Shown in pieces: positions 20,298 through 32,100 of a DNA stretch of 64,000 nt. The position numbers and the translations under genes were made by a program. Under the pieces are notes generated by a model. The model saw only the letters and a program-made list of their open reading frames with translations. It searched no databases and was not told where the DNA came from. The stretch comes from Chaetoceros tenuissimus (lineage: Eukaryota > Bacillariophyta > Thalassiosirophyceae > Chaetocerotales > Chaetocerotaceae), in contig BLLK01000023.1 in NCBI GenBank assembly GCA_021927905.1, positions 1 to 64,000 on the forward strand. The letters run 5' to 3'. How positions within the stretch are numbered: the stretch's first letter is position 1; each line of letters starts with the position of its first letter.

Positions 20298-21793
20298 CTA
20301 TGTCGAGTCATCTTCATGTTCCTCTTCAGCTTCTTTGCGCAGTCTTCTTCGCTCTTCAACTCCTCCTCCCTCTCCAATTTTTTGAGCGGGTAACTTTACT
20401 ATTAAAGCTGTCATGTTATCTTTACTTCCTTTTTCAAGGCATATATCCAACACCTAAGTAGTAAGTAGTACAAATAGATTAGTGAATGAGTGAAGGATTC
20501 GAAAATATCCGTATCAAGTATCTATGTATAAGTAGACGAACTTACCTCTTCACAGGCAAGGCCTAAATCACTCTCTCCTTGTCGAAAGATTTCTGCAACC
20601 ATTGCTATACATTCATGATTAGTTTGAACGTCAAAGATTCCATCACATGCGACAACAACAAATTCATCACTTTCGGTATTTCTATTTTGTACAACAATGT
20701 CGGGCATTGGCGAAACCTTCTGGTCCTCAGGTGAAACTACATTACTTTCGGTCTGGTCTTTCTTCCGGCCATTGCTTTTCAGTTCATCGTATTGAGCAAA
20801 AGTCACTGGGTCTGTACCCATAGCCTGGTACATATCATCTTGTTTAAACCGGAAATCTCCAAGTCCACGACTGACAGCGAGGTCTCCTTCAACTCTACCA
20901 CCTCTTACAAAACCTCCAGCTTCATAGATTCTCCTTTCTTCCGCATCATCATCAGGTTTATGATCATAGCTAAGAGGAATAGTACAATTTCCTTGTTTAC
21001 TGTATACCGCTCTTGAATCACCAGCATTTGCACATATTATCCACAACGGTGTAAAAATAACGACGGTAGCAGTAGTCCCTGAATCATGTTTCTGCCATTC
21101 ATCTTCTTCCTCTTCATGATGGTCCTCATTCTCTTCATCTCCATGATGTTTCCTCTTTTTCGGAGGCAGAACGGCGTCAACATTTTTCAGTCCTTGAACT
21201 TCTCTCCAAATTTCACGGTCAATATCTAGAAATGCATTTTTCAATGCCAATTCGAGCAATTCACGACCTTTTCTATTAATCTGTGCCTTTTCTTGCGGTG
21301 TAAGTTCATGATCCCCGTCATTAACATCCCCTTCCGCAAGCTCTGTCTTTTGTTCATTACCATTATGAGCACCCTTGACCATTGCATCTCTATGAGAAAG
21401 TTCATTCAAAAAGTGAGCATACTCTACAAAGGCGGCTTGTCGAGATAGAACCCTTACAAAATTCTTGCCGGCATATTCAGCTGCAAAACTTCCTCCATGA
21501 CCATCAAAAACAGAAAAAATTGCATGTTTCGGTAATTCAATTTTATTATATTTCACTTCTTGCGATGATTCTTCACTAGTCGTTTTAGCTTTCTTCATGG
21601 CGGATTCGCTGCCAATGTCTGCATCTGCTTCGATTTTTTCTTCAGCGTACATTTGTCCCTCCATAATATGAGCATCTTCCATGTGTACTCTCCAGCCTTG
21701 CATGGAAGATACTGCGAATGATAATTCGCCATCATCAGATGCACCTCTGTGAGTTTCTTTCTCTGTGATTGGAGTTACTAGTAAATTTCCCAT
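20298..21793 (-). CDS. PP2C-family Ser/Thr protein phosphatase
   Basis: Two exons, 21793-20546 and 20453-20298, phase 0, total 467 aa. All PP2C metal-binding motifs are visible: SSMQGWRVHMEDAH near residue 30, IFSVFDGHGGSFAAEYAGK near 90, GTTATVVIF and NAGDSRAVY near 250, LSYDHKPDD, AVSRGLGDFRFK near 310, VVACDGIFDV near 385, and the last GSKDNMTALIVKL in the second exon. The family removes phosphate from Ser/Thr using two Mn/Mg ions held by the conserved Asp residues, all present. Insertions relative to the core are acidic (140-180 and 205-240). The N-terminus MGNLLVTPITEK resembles the MGxxLSxPxTEK start of plant and protist enzymes; myristoylation is possible. Confidence 0.93.
20454..20545 (-). 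other. intron of the PP2C gene
   Basis: Donor GTAAGT at 20545, acceptor TACTTAG ending at 20454, 92 nt. Links ACEE to VLDICLEKGSKDNMT. Confidence 0.85.
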
Positions 21794-22246
21794 TTTTCTG
21801 AATTAAAATAGCTAGACTAAGATGATAAAATTGAAGTGAAAAACTGGAGATGAAGATGGAGGCTTCTATTTTGTAGAAGCTTTTTTGATGATGCGGTGAG
21901 TCAATGTAGATGAACAGGTGAGTGAGAGCAGAATAAGGCTGGAGTTAAAATTGAATTGAAATCAATGCAAATGAAGCAATCAACTACTGAAGGAAGTCGT
22001 CTGGACGCGGTAGGGGGGTTCTTTTGACATTCTCTCTGAATATTTCAACACTACTAACGGAAGATAACTTCAAAGAGCTGAAGATATTATTTGAAAAATA
22101 ACGGTCATTGCTTAACCGACCAAAATGAGACTAATATCAATGAAACCGACTTGATTTTGCGATCATTGACGCAATAAAGACGGCAACAATATATCGGTTT
22201 GATCAGAAATATACTTGCTAGATTATTAGAACAGAATAATCATTAT
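21794..22246. other. 453-bp intergenic region upstream of PP2C
   Basis: Contains the PP2C promoter and the 3' end of the PhyH-like gene. AT-rich; no motif recognised. Confidence 0.5.
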
Positions 22247-23260
22247 CTATTCTCTATTGAACCAATCCATAACTGTGTAGGCAACACCAAGAAGATTGCC
22301 TTCCAACTTAGCAATCTGAGTACCTACTAATCCAGTGCCAGGAGCTGGTGTGGCCTTTGCATCCCATCGAATTACTAAAACAGGTCTATCTTGAAATGAC
22401 TTCAGATCATCACTGCTATATCCATATCCACGACCTCTATGTATGATTCTACTATCATACACTATCGCATCTCCTTGGTCAATAGTGCCCAACAGTATAT
22501 TCTGAGAAATATATTCCACATCATCATTTTTCTTGTCCATGTTTGATTTATGCGATCTTAAAAACAATTCTGTTGGACCATTTATACCTACATTCGTCAA
22601 AGCGATAATGACAGTCAATGAAGGATTCACATTATCCCTGTGCCATTCCTGATGTGTACTTTTTGGTTCTGCTTTTAGCAATTGCAACTGTGCCAACTCA
22701 TATTCGTGTTCACTAATTCCATACGACTCAAAATATTCTTTTGCAATATTGTTCAGAGTAATGTTGTAACTGGATGAAATGGGTATATTTGCTATAGAAG
22801 CAAGTTTATCATGTAATATATTTACATCAGTTGGAGGTTCTTTGTTGCGTATATGACGTGGATGTTGCTTATGTAATCTACAGTGTATCCTACCCATTGC
22901 ACCACCTGAGGGTATTATGCATGTCTCATCTTGTTTCTGTATTTGCTTTGCAATGGTTTGTTTCCATTGAGTAGTTTGTTCTGTAGAAAGTACTTTTGGT
23001 ATCCATGTCACCCCTATTGTTTCTAAATTATGTAAATTTTGTGCGAGAATTGATGTTTGTGCATCTTTTAGGTTTGCATGTTTGTTGGATGAAGTAGATT
23101 TTTGAGCATTCAAGCGTTGCAAGGCAGAAATATTGTTCTTTAGTTCTGAATCAGAAATGTCCCGATTTTCAAGTGATCGAAAAGCAATAGTTGTTGATGC
23201 AAGAGCTCCAAAAACTGTGATCGGGGGTAAGAGGCGCTTACAGGATGAAACTGCTGACAT
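22247..23260 (-). CDS. phytanoyl-CoA dioxygenase (PhyH)-like 2-oxoglutarate/Fe(II) oxygenase
   Basis: Single exon, 337 aa. The iron ligands are visible: HxD in EWHRDNVNPS near residue 207, and the distal His in SRIIHRGRGYGYS near 275. The 2-oxoglutarate-binding Arg lies in RPVLVIRWD near 295. The strand order (VIIALTNVGINGPTELFLRS, then GDAIVYDSRIIHRG) is that of the PhyH family, which hydroxylates lipids and small molecules in an Fe(II)- and 2-oxoglutarate-dependent reaction. The substrate cannot be told. The N-terminus has a modest hydrophobic stretch (LLPPITVFGALASTTIAF) that may be a targeting sequence. It is divergent from another 2-oxoglutarate oxygenase 333 bp away. Confidence 0.82.
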   Translation of the reverse strand: MSAVSSCKRLLPPITVFGALASTTIAFRSLENRDISDSELKNNISALQRLNAQKSTSSNKHANLKDAQTSILAQNLHNLETIGVTWIPKVLSTEQTTQWKQTIAKQIQKQDETCIIPSGGAMGRIHCRLHKQHPRHIRNKEPPTDVNILHDKLASIANIPISSSYNITLNNIAKEYFESYGISEHEYELAQLQLLKAEPKSTHQEWHRDNVNPSLTVIIALTNVGINGPTELFLRSHKSNMDKKNDDVEYISQNILLGTIDQGDAIVYDSRIIHRGRGYGYSSDDLKSFQDRPVLVIRWDAKATPAPGTGLVGTQIAKLEGNLLGVAYTVMDWFNRE

Positions 23261-23593
23261 CTATTACTTTTAGAAATGAAGAAGTATTGATATGAACAAT
23301 CGGTTTGATAGTTTAAGAACATGAACATTTGACATGTGATGATGAGATGAATGGTGAATGGTGAATGGTGAAAACAATGATGAGCACGTCAAGTACGTCA
23401 TACGTACTTAGGTAATAGGTAGGATCATCCGCCAAGTAGGATATCCTACCTCTCTCCTTTTTGAAGGAATGATGGAAGTGATGAAAAGGCACAATGGCAA
23501 ATGGCAAAGAAGGCACAATAAAATACCATAGATGTTCAAGCATTCATCTATTATCTCCAAAACTCCAAAAGCCCTACCTGTAACAAAATAGTC
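23261..23593. promoter_or_regulatory. 333-bp shared divergent promoter of two 2-oxoglutarate oxygenases
   Basis: Both start codons flank this stretch. It has a tandem GGTGAATGGTGAATGGTGAA run near 23350 and the palindromic repeat ACGTCATACGTACTTAGGTA near 23394. No known factor site is assigned. Confidence 0.4.
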
Positions 23594-24604
23594 ATGGCTA
23601 CCGAGGAGAGCAACAAAGATCTGACATTAGCAGAGCAGGAAGCTTTCAAAAGGAACGGGAGTCGTAAATCAAAAAGGTTTCTAGTGTCTCAAAAAGTAAA
23701 GACAACAAGGTTGAGAAGAATACACAATCTCTTTTGGAATGATGATACATTATACAATAGTGACAACTCCAATACAAACAGCAACAGTATAGATAAAGAA
23801 GAAGTAACTTGCACTGGGAAGCGAAAGAGAAATGATGGAAAGCAAACACCAGAGTTGACAGACCCAGAATCTCATGCCAATGACCCGTCACAGATTGAAA
23901 TGAACTTTGGTGGCAGATTGAAACTCAAGAGGATACATTCCTCACCGCACATTTATACCATTGATGACTTTTTTACTGACAAGGAATTGCAAAAAATCAA
24001 GGAAAAAATAATTCAAGCGGAGAAGCAAAAATGGTTTCAGAAATCATTTGTAGATGGTCAAGAGAATACGAAACGTAAAAATGACGAGCAAGACTCTCTT
24101 GTCGAAGAAGGAAAGGTGCAACGTACTTCATCATTTATACACTTTTCGAAATTGTCTGATTCTACTATTGCATCTATTGAAAATCGTGCTGCGGATTTGT
24201 TATCCTTGCCAAATCATAGCATTGAACCGCTGCAACTTGTTCGATATGAACAGGGGAATTACTTTCATGATCATCACGATTTAGGAGTGTTGTATGAAGA
24301 TGGATCTGTAGAATTGCCACATAAATCATTGTTGACTCCACCACGAAGAATCATTACGATATTGGTCTATTTGAATGATTTACCAGATGATGATGAGAAT
24401 CCTTGTGGAGGTTCTACTATTTTTCCGTCATTGGGGAAGGGTGTTGATGAATTGGCTATTCGGCCCAAAGAAAATAGAGCTGTCATGTGGTGTAATATCA
24501 AGAAAGATGGAACACCTGATGAAAGACTAGTACACAGGGGTGAAACATTGTATGGGGACGCTGTAAAATATGCAATGAATATCTGGGCGTGTGAAGATTC
24601 CTAA
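23594..24604 (+). CDS. prolyl 4-hydroxylase-like 2-oxoglutarate/Fe(II) oxygenase
   Basis: Single exon, 336 aa. The catalytic C-terminal domain shows IYTIDDFFTDKELQKIK (near residue 118), then QLVRYEQGNYFHDHHDLG with the HxD iron ligands near 226. The strand IITILVYLNDLPDDDENPCG and GGSTIFPSLG follow. The distal His lies in RLVHRGETLYGD near 310 and a Lys in VKYAMNIWAC fits the 2-oxoglutarate-binding position. This is the P4H alpha-like fold. The first about 110 residues are polar and basic with a KRKRND stretch, possibly a nuclear signal, so the substrate need not be collagen-like. No signal peptide is seen. Confidence 0.85.
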   Translation: MATEESNKDLTLAEQEAFKRNGSRKSKRFLVSQKVKTTRLRRIHNLFWNDDTLYNSDNSNTNSNSIDKEEVTCTGKRKRNDGKQTPELTDPESHANDPSQIEMNFGGRLKLKRIHSSPHIYTIDDFFTDKELQKIKEKIIQAEKQKWFQKSFVDGQENTKRKNDEQDSLVEEGKVQRTSSFIHFSKLSDSTIASIENRAADLLSLPNHSIEPLQLVRYEQGNYFHDHHDLGVLYEDGSVELPHKSLLTPPRRIITILVYLNDLPDDDENPCGGSTIFPSLGKGVDELAIRPKENRAVMWCNIKKDGTPDERLVHRGETLYGDAVKYAMNIWACEDS

Positions 24605-24730
24605 AAATAAATAATATTCAATACTGCCATTAGTACCAATATCTCATAACGAACAAAATTACAATAGATTTTAGACTACATTGATTTGTAGTTCCTCTTC
24701 TTTCTCACAATTTCTAATCAACATATCCTT

Positions 24731-26524
24731 TTAATACTTGAAAAGAGGATTGTCAGTATCTCCGTGATATCTGAAGTCATCACCGTGAGCATATGGGTCC
24801 TTTCTACTCTTCTTTCTTCTCTTGCCCGATCCGTTGAGGAGCGCAGGGCTCTTTGGCTCGAATAATGTCAGCTTAAGCATGTAAATAAAGAGTAAGATAC
24901 ATGATACTACAGCAAAGACAAGAGTCTCATTGACAAATCTCAAAACTGCCAAAATGACAACAATAAGGAAAATGACAACGAAAAATCCAGCCATTATGCT
25001 TGGTGCCATTCCAACCTCCTTTACTGCTTCATCTCCATAGATGGAAGCCTTCTCGTATGCCTTAACTCTCTTTGCAAATACAAGCAACATCATGAATGCC
25101 ATGAATACACACATGAATGTAAGGAGGAAGAGATCAGAAGTAGACCACTCATCAATACGGAAAGCATCAATTGCTCTACAGTCTTCGTCACACCATACAC
25201 CGTATTTGTATACTTTTTCACACATGTTCCATGATTTAACACTGTCGTCATTGTAACTGTTGGAGTTTCCATTTCCAAGCTCACGAATCTGAGCATGCTC
25301 CATCCAGAAGTCCTTTTCATAGTTCTATAGAAATAAATGCAATGTGAGATCATGTCAACAACCAATAACTCATTTAAAATGAAACAATTCACTACGTACC
25401 TCAAGAGCACCAACCTTTGCTTCGAATTCCTTCTGGTTGGATCCCATCAAGTTGCGGGAAACTTCCTTCTTCTCTGTAACAACATTTTCTTCCAACTTCT
25501 GTCCTTCAATCTGTTTCAAATCACGGTGACTCCACCAAGATTTCTTAGTAGCAGTATTGTCGTCGTCATCGATGGTGTAAAAGTTATCATCATCATCTCT
25601 TGTGTAAACAACTTCATTGTTGGTATACTCCTGAACCTTAAAGTAAGCATCATCGTTCAAGAAGTAATCATCAAGCCAATCATCGAAATATTTGTAAATC
25701 TGGTATCCATTTGCAGCAGCATCATCATCATACCAAAAGGTCTTTCTCTTGGAAAAGGAGTCTGCAATAGTCTCAGGCTTGCAGTTCATACAAGAATAGA
25801 ATGGAGGTCTGAAGGAAACCTTGGAGCTAAAGTAGTATCCGTTGATATTGTACCCCTTTCTGTACTTGGAAGAGTCCTGTCCATCATCATATGGCACAGA
25901 ACATTGCTTATCTGTATAAACATGCAATTGAAGCTTGGTGGAAGTGTAAGAGTCTTTCTCTAGACAACCGATTTTCGCATATAGCTTGGTGTCAGAATAT
26001 GCAGTCTGCTGGAGCAATACGCAGTTGAGGTATCCTGCGTCAGAAGGGAGCTTGAAGTTTTCTCCACGAAGCAATGCTTGGTAATTGAAGTAAGCACGCA
26101 TGTAATGTGAAATAGATACCACAAAGGTTCCTACATTGTTGGTGTGACATTGGAAGTTGTTGCTTTTCTCGTACATTTCAAATTTAATCATGTGTCCGTT
26201 CATGCTACAAGATCAAGAAACAAGACCGAAGTAGGAAAGATAGAGATGTGTTAGAATGATGTGTTGTGATTGGGTAACATGGATCAAGCAGCTATGAGTC
26301 TGAAACAGAGCACTGAAGCAAAGAAAGAATACTTACTAGTTCACACAGGAGATTGGCATGACGGAGATAGAATCAAAGTCTTCATTGCTGAGATCGACGT
26401 AGTTATCATCAGTTGAGTTGCTGTCTCCACCGTAGTACATGGCCCCTGAAGCTGGAGCCACTGCACTCCATAGAGCAAGGAGAGCAAGAACGATCTTACT
26501 TCTTGAAGTAAACCGTCTATTCAT
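24731..26524 (-). CDS. secreted-N-terminus multi-pass membrane protein of unknown function
   Basis: Three exons, 26524-26337, 26204-25400 and 25324-24731, total 528 aa. It opens with a signal peptide (KIVLALLALWSAVAPASGA). A luminal or extracellular region of about 330 residues follows, with scattered Cys (FQCHTNN, YLNCVLLQQ, KIGCLEKD, DKQCSVPY, SCMNCKPET) and a very acidic, Tyr-rich middle (YDDDAAANGYQIYKYFDDW, RDDDDNFYTIDDDDN). Three membrane helices come after it (LFLLTFMCVFMAFMMLLVF, APSIMAGFFVVIFLIVVILAVL, LVFAVVSCILLFIYMLKL), then a basic tail. I do not recognise the family. The layout suggests a plasma- or endomembrane protein with a Cys-bonded ectodomain. Confidence 0.85.
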
Positions 26525-26984
26525 TGTCTATTGATTATTATTAGAAAGGAACAGAGATGTGTATTGAGTGTTAGGAATACAAGGGAAATGCTTTGTGTTC
26601 AACTGCTAGAGAAGAGATGCGGCCGCGCTCACCAAAAAAACTGCCGTGCAATCGCTGAAATAAGTAATTTTAGCCTTTTTCCAGTTAGAAATGAGACTAA
26701 AATACCTACGACACTTTCAAAAGATTGACAATATTCACGTAACGGAAATCAAAATATCAATCCAATCATTTGAAAAATAAGTCTGGTTTGAATGCGTAGA
26801 TGATGAATGAGGGCTTTCAATATTTCATAACTTACTAAATCTTATGCATATGAGAGGTTTAATTGATTTTATATATGTACTACATGAAATGCAAGAGTAA
26901 ATATAGTACCTCAAAAAGTAGAATAAATTATTACTTAGACGTCATTGGTAAATCTTCATTTAAAAATTAAGCTTCCTAGATAAT
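26525..26984. other. 460-bp intergenic region
   Basis: Promoter of the membrane protein and 3' flank of the P450. Contains CGGCCGCGC near 26621. No gene seen. Confidence 0.5.
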
Positions 26985-28790
26985 TTACTTCTTGGTAACA
27001 AACACATCAAGAGTTCCTTTTGGTTTCACAGGAACAATATAGCGATGTCTTGGATCTTCCTCCCCGGCAAGTTCCTTCTGTACAAGTTCAAAATCATATC
27101 GCTGGGAAATCAAAGAAATGACCATCTTACTCTCCAACAATGCCAAATATTGTCCAAGACAATTTCTAGGTCCATCAATGAATGGAAGAAATGTATATGG
27201 CTTTGGCTTCACAGATGGATCAGTGAATCTACTTGGATCGTATTCCATAGGTTTTGGCCAATATTCTTCATTATGGTGTACGCTTTGGATGTTGATATTG
27301 ATGTTTGCTCCACTTGGAATGATGTGGTTTCCAACTTTTGTTGGTGCGATGGTTTGTCTCATTACACACGGTACTACAGAGTACAATCGTAATGCCTCTC
27401 TTAGACATCCCTCCGAAAATGTTAGATTTGACAATTCTTCTCTGTTAGGTAGTTGGGATTCGTCCATCTTTCCGTCTAGCCAATTGTGAACGCCGAATAC
27501 ATTAGTAGCTTCGCTTTCGACCTATTTTGTAGAAAAGACATGAGTAACGAATAATATCACATATTTCCGGTCAGCAGCAACACTAGTACTTACACTCTGC
27601 TTCAATTCATTCTTCTTTATTAATTCCAAGAAAGTCCATGTCATCATTGCAGCAGATGTTTCATGTCCAGCAAGCATAAAAGTCTTGAATTCATCTCTTA
27701 GCTGACGAACCCATCTCGAAGTCAAATCTTTTCCTGGATTTTCACTTTCGTAATGATCCAGTACTTTGTCCAAGATATCCTTTTTGCCACTCTTGGCATT
27801 ACCACTCTTTCTCAGATTCCATCGATCTACAATCAACTTCGAGACATAGTTGTTCAACCTTCTGACTCCAAATTTATGACGCCACCAAAATGGCATAAAG
27901 AACATATAGAATCTCTCTGGACTCCATACCCGTTTATTTCCCTCTTCCACAATTGGCAAATACATGGTGGCAAATGTGGTATCACTCTCTGCAGCTTCCA
28001 AACTCAAGAAACACTCAGAAATAACTTGAAGAGTCAAATGCCTCAATTCTTCTTCAATATCAATGGAAGAACCAGATTCCGCACATTGATCCATCTTCTT
28101 CATCAATCTCTTCACAGCCCCAAGGGTCGCACCTGGAATCAATTCCAATACATCAATTTTCAAAGCGGTCGAAATTTTTCTTCGCTGATACATCCACTCT
28201 TTTCCTTCCGAAGTCACAATACCTGTTCCTAAAATTGGCAGAAAAGGCTTATAGGAAAAGTTGGAGTCCTTCTTCACATTTTGAATTTTGGACTGTAATA
28301 CATCTTTTAAATATTCAGGTTTTTCAATGGAGACACAGGTAGCTCCTAGTAATTTGAATGCATAAATTGGTCCATAGACTCTATGCCATGATTCCATCAA
28401 ATCCCATGGTGTGTTTGTCAGAAATTGAAGAGCAGTTCCCAAGAATGGAATGTAAGATGGTACATGTGGCATATTGAGGTTTATTCTTTGCAATTGAATC
28501 ATTTGCCATTTGATGTAGCAAATGAGGATGAGCATTGTGGATGCACAAAAGATGAGTGCTTCACCAGTTGTAAATGATGATAGGTGTGGAACTTCTAAAA
28601 GGAATTTCTCATCTGGTGGTAAGAATGCCTTTTCGAGTTGTAGTGCGACGGAATAGACGGAGGAAATTGCCAATGCCATAATGAGTGAAAAGACGAACGT
28701 GTTGAAGGAAATGCCATTGCTTTTAGTACGTCCATGACTACTGACAGGACTAGTCTTTGCAGGAGAAGAAGTCTTTGGGGGTGAACACAT
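26985..28790 (-). CDS. cytochrome P450 monooxygenase
   Basis: Two exons, 28790-27594 and 27521-26985, phase 0, total 577 aa. Two hydrophobic segments near the N-terminus (about 27-48 and 74-93) suggest membrane anchoring. The I-helix oxygen motif is FMLAGHETSAAMMTW near 375. The K-helix ExxR is CLREALRLYSVVP, the PERF-like segment reads DPSRF, and the heme-binding loop is FIDGPRNCLGQYLALLE with the axial Cys. The pattern is closest to the CYP4/CYP97 side of the superfamily; I do not assign a subfamily. Substrates there include fatty acids and carotenoids. All catalytic motifs are intact. Confidence 0.93.
27522..27593 (-). other. intron of the P450 gene
   Basis: Donor GTAAGT at 27593, acceptor AAAATAG ending at 27522, 72 nt, phase 0. 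Joins ELKQS to VESEATNVFG. Confidence 0.85.
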
Positions 28791-29148
28791 GGTGGGCAGT
28801 GAGCTATGGGATGATAGACTTTGAGTAGACTATCTATTTGACTACCTATGGAAAAATAGAAGTAAGCAAATGCGGTTCAAAACCAACGAACGAAATTCCC
28901 ACACAGAGAGAGGAGGAGAAATGAGCACATGTGGCAAACGGTTAAATACTCGTTAACATATGTCATACGTCTGTCCATCGTACGAAATGAATGAAATCCA
29001 TGGCCGTGAGCTTTTCAGCTTTTTGAGAGAACAAATTGAATATCCAATATAACAGGCAAATTGTTCCTTCTTTTAATTGACCATCATTAGGTACCTTATT
29101 GTATCAATCAGTACATAAATACTATTTGATTACTTCAATTATCTGACC
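28791..29148. other. 358-bp divergent promoter region (P450 / valyl-tRNA synthetase)
   Basis: Both flanking genes start here on opposite strands. No motif recognised. Confidence 0.5.
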
Positions 29149-32100
29149 ATGAGTGAGCCAATGGATATTGACGAGCAGGTGAGTCCCATTTCTTGTCCTT
29201 TTCTCTTTTGTATCTACCTTCACTTCTTCTAACTTATCTCAACATCAACACCATATCATGTCATCAACAACAACGCAGTCTGTAGCAATCAATTCATATG
29301 CTCTTTCTGCTGGACAAGCAGCTGCACCAGAAGCAAAACCTGCAGCAGATGCACCAGCAAGAGCAGAAGGAGAGAAAAAACTTTCCAAAAATGCTCTCAA
29401 AAAATTAGCAAAGAACAAGGGCAAAAAGAAAAAGGAGAAACCACAATGGGGAGACGGATCTTCCAAAAAAAAGAAGGAAAAGGCGAAACCAAAGGAAGTT
29501 TTCACTTATGTTAATAAAACTCCTAAAGGATATAAAAAGGATCTTTCTTCTGAACCGATGCTGGCAGCTTATCAACCATCGGCTGTAGAAGCTGCATGGC
29601 AAGATTGGTGGGAGGCCAAGAGATTTTACAGTTGTGATCCGAAAGATGCCATGGACAAGGATCCAAAGGTTGATAAGTTTGTTATGGTGATTCCACCTCC
29701 GAATGTTACTGGAAGTCTTCATTTGGGTCATGCTTTGACTGCAGCTGTTGAGGATACCCTTACAAGATGGCATAGAATGTGTGGACATGCGACTCTTTAT
29801 GTTCCAGGTGAGTTTGGGGGAAGAAGTAATTCATTGCCGTATATATACGTATAGAAAGAATTTTCAACTGATGCTTTCAATTCCATAGGAACCGATCATG
29901 CGGGTATCGCGACTCAGTCAGTTGTAGAAAAAATGTTAATGAAAGAGACTGGACAGAATCGTCATGATCTTGGACGTGAAAAGTTTGTAGAAAAGATTTG
30001 GGAGTGGAAAGAAGAATATGGAGGAAAAATTACTACTCAGTTGCGTAGTCTTGGATCAAGTGTTGATTGGTCCAGAGAACGTTTCACCATGGATAAAATG
30101 TGTAACAAGGCTGTTGTCGAAGCCTTCAATCTGCTACATGAAAAGGGGTTGTTGTACAGAGATATGCGTCTTGGAAATTGGTCATGTGCTCTTAAATCTG
30201 CTATTTCGGATATCGAAGTTGATACCATTCTACTTGAAGGGCGTACCTTTTTGGAAGTAAAAAGTCACAAAGGAAATCCAAATGATAAAAGTGGAAAATA
30301 TGAGTTTGGAGTTATTACTTCCTTCGCATACCCGATTGAGGACTCGGATGAGAAGCTTGTTGTTGCAACCACACGTTTGGAAACCATGCTGGGAGATACT
30401 GCAGTAGCTATTCATCCTGAAGATGAAAGATACAAGCATTTGCATGGAAAACATGTTATTCATCCATTCAATGGACGTCGCATTCCAATTATTACCGATG
30501 CAGAACTTGTAGATATGACTTTTGGAACAGGAGCTGTAAAGATCACTCCTGCTCATGATCCAAATGATTACGAATGTGGAAAGAGACATAATCTTGAATT
30601 TATCACTGTTATTGCACCAGATGGTTCCATGAACGATAAGGCATCCCAATTCGAAGGAATGATGAGATATGATGCTCGTATTGCTGTAGAAGAAGCACTT
30701 AAAGAGAAGGGATTGTACGTTGGAAAGGAACCAAATAAAATGAGTTTGGGTATTTGTTCCAGATCTGGAGATATCCTTGAACCAATGATCACACCTCAGT
30801 GGTATGTTAACTGTGATAGCATGGCTGCCCGTGCTGTTGATGCAGTAAAGAAGGGAGACTTGAAGATTATGCCAGAAGGAGAAGAGAGAACATGGTATTA
30901 TTGGCTCGAGAATATTCGTGATTGGTGTGTAAGTCGTCAGCTTTGGTGGGGACATCAAATTCCAGCTTGGTTCTGTACCAAGAAGGGTGAGACCAATGTT
31001 GACAAGAATGATATGGCAAACAATAGCAGATGGGTTGTAGCTAGAACTGAGGAGGTACGTGAGAAATGTGTCTCAGTTTTATTTCATCCTGCTCATACAA
31101 GTTTCTAATATTCTTTTTGTCTTTAGGGCGCAATGAAAAAGGCTATGGATATCTTCAAGTGTGCAGCTGAAGACATTGTACTTGAACGTGATGAGGATGT
31201 ACTTGATACCTGGTTTTCATCTGGACTTTTCCCATTTTCTGTAATGGGATGGCCTGATAACACTGAGGACTTGAAGGCATTCTATCCAGGTTCTCTTCTT
31301 GAGACTGGATCTGATATTCTTTTCTTCTGGGTTGCAAGAATGGTTATGATGGGTCTCCAACTTACCGATCAACTTCCTTTCCACACTGTTTATCTTCATG
31401 CCATGGTTCGTGACAAGGATGGACGTAAGATGTCCAAGTCATTAGGAAATGTTATTGACCCTCTTGAAGTTATTAAGGGATGTACTCTTGAGAGTCTTTT
31501 GAAAAAACTTGAGAATGGTAATCTTCCAGCTAAGGAAGTTGAAAAGTGTAAGAAGGATCAGACAGCCGATTTCCCAGAGGGTATTCCTGAGTGTGGATCC
31601 GATGCTCTCCGTTTCGGTTTGCTTGCGTACACTGTACAAGGAAAGGATGTTAACTTGGATATCAAACGCGTTGTTGGATATAGAAACTTCTGTAATAAGC
31701 TTTGGAACGCTACAAGATTTGCCCTTGAGTTTGTTTCTGACTTCCAACCAACTTCAACGATATTGGATGATTTGATGTCAAGCGGAAAGATGGCAATCAG
31801 AGACAAATTTATTATCTCCAGATTGATGAACGCGGTTGAAGCTGTGAATGATAATTTCAAGGGGTACAAGTTTGGAGATGCACAGCAAGCTTCTTACACT
31901 TTCTGGATGGATGAATTATGCAACTTGTACCTTGAATTGATTAAGCCAGTTGTATATGATAAGAGTGAAGCAAATGCAGATGCAAGATGGGCTGCACAGG
32001 CTACCCTTTGGGTATGTCTCGAGACTGGTTTGAGATTGCTTCATCCTATGATTCCATTTGTAACGGAAGAGCTATGGCAGAGATTACCAGGACGTGGAAC

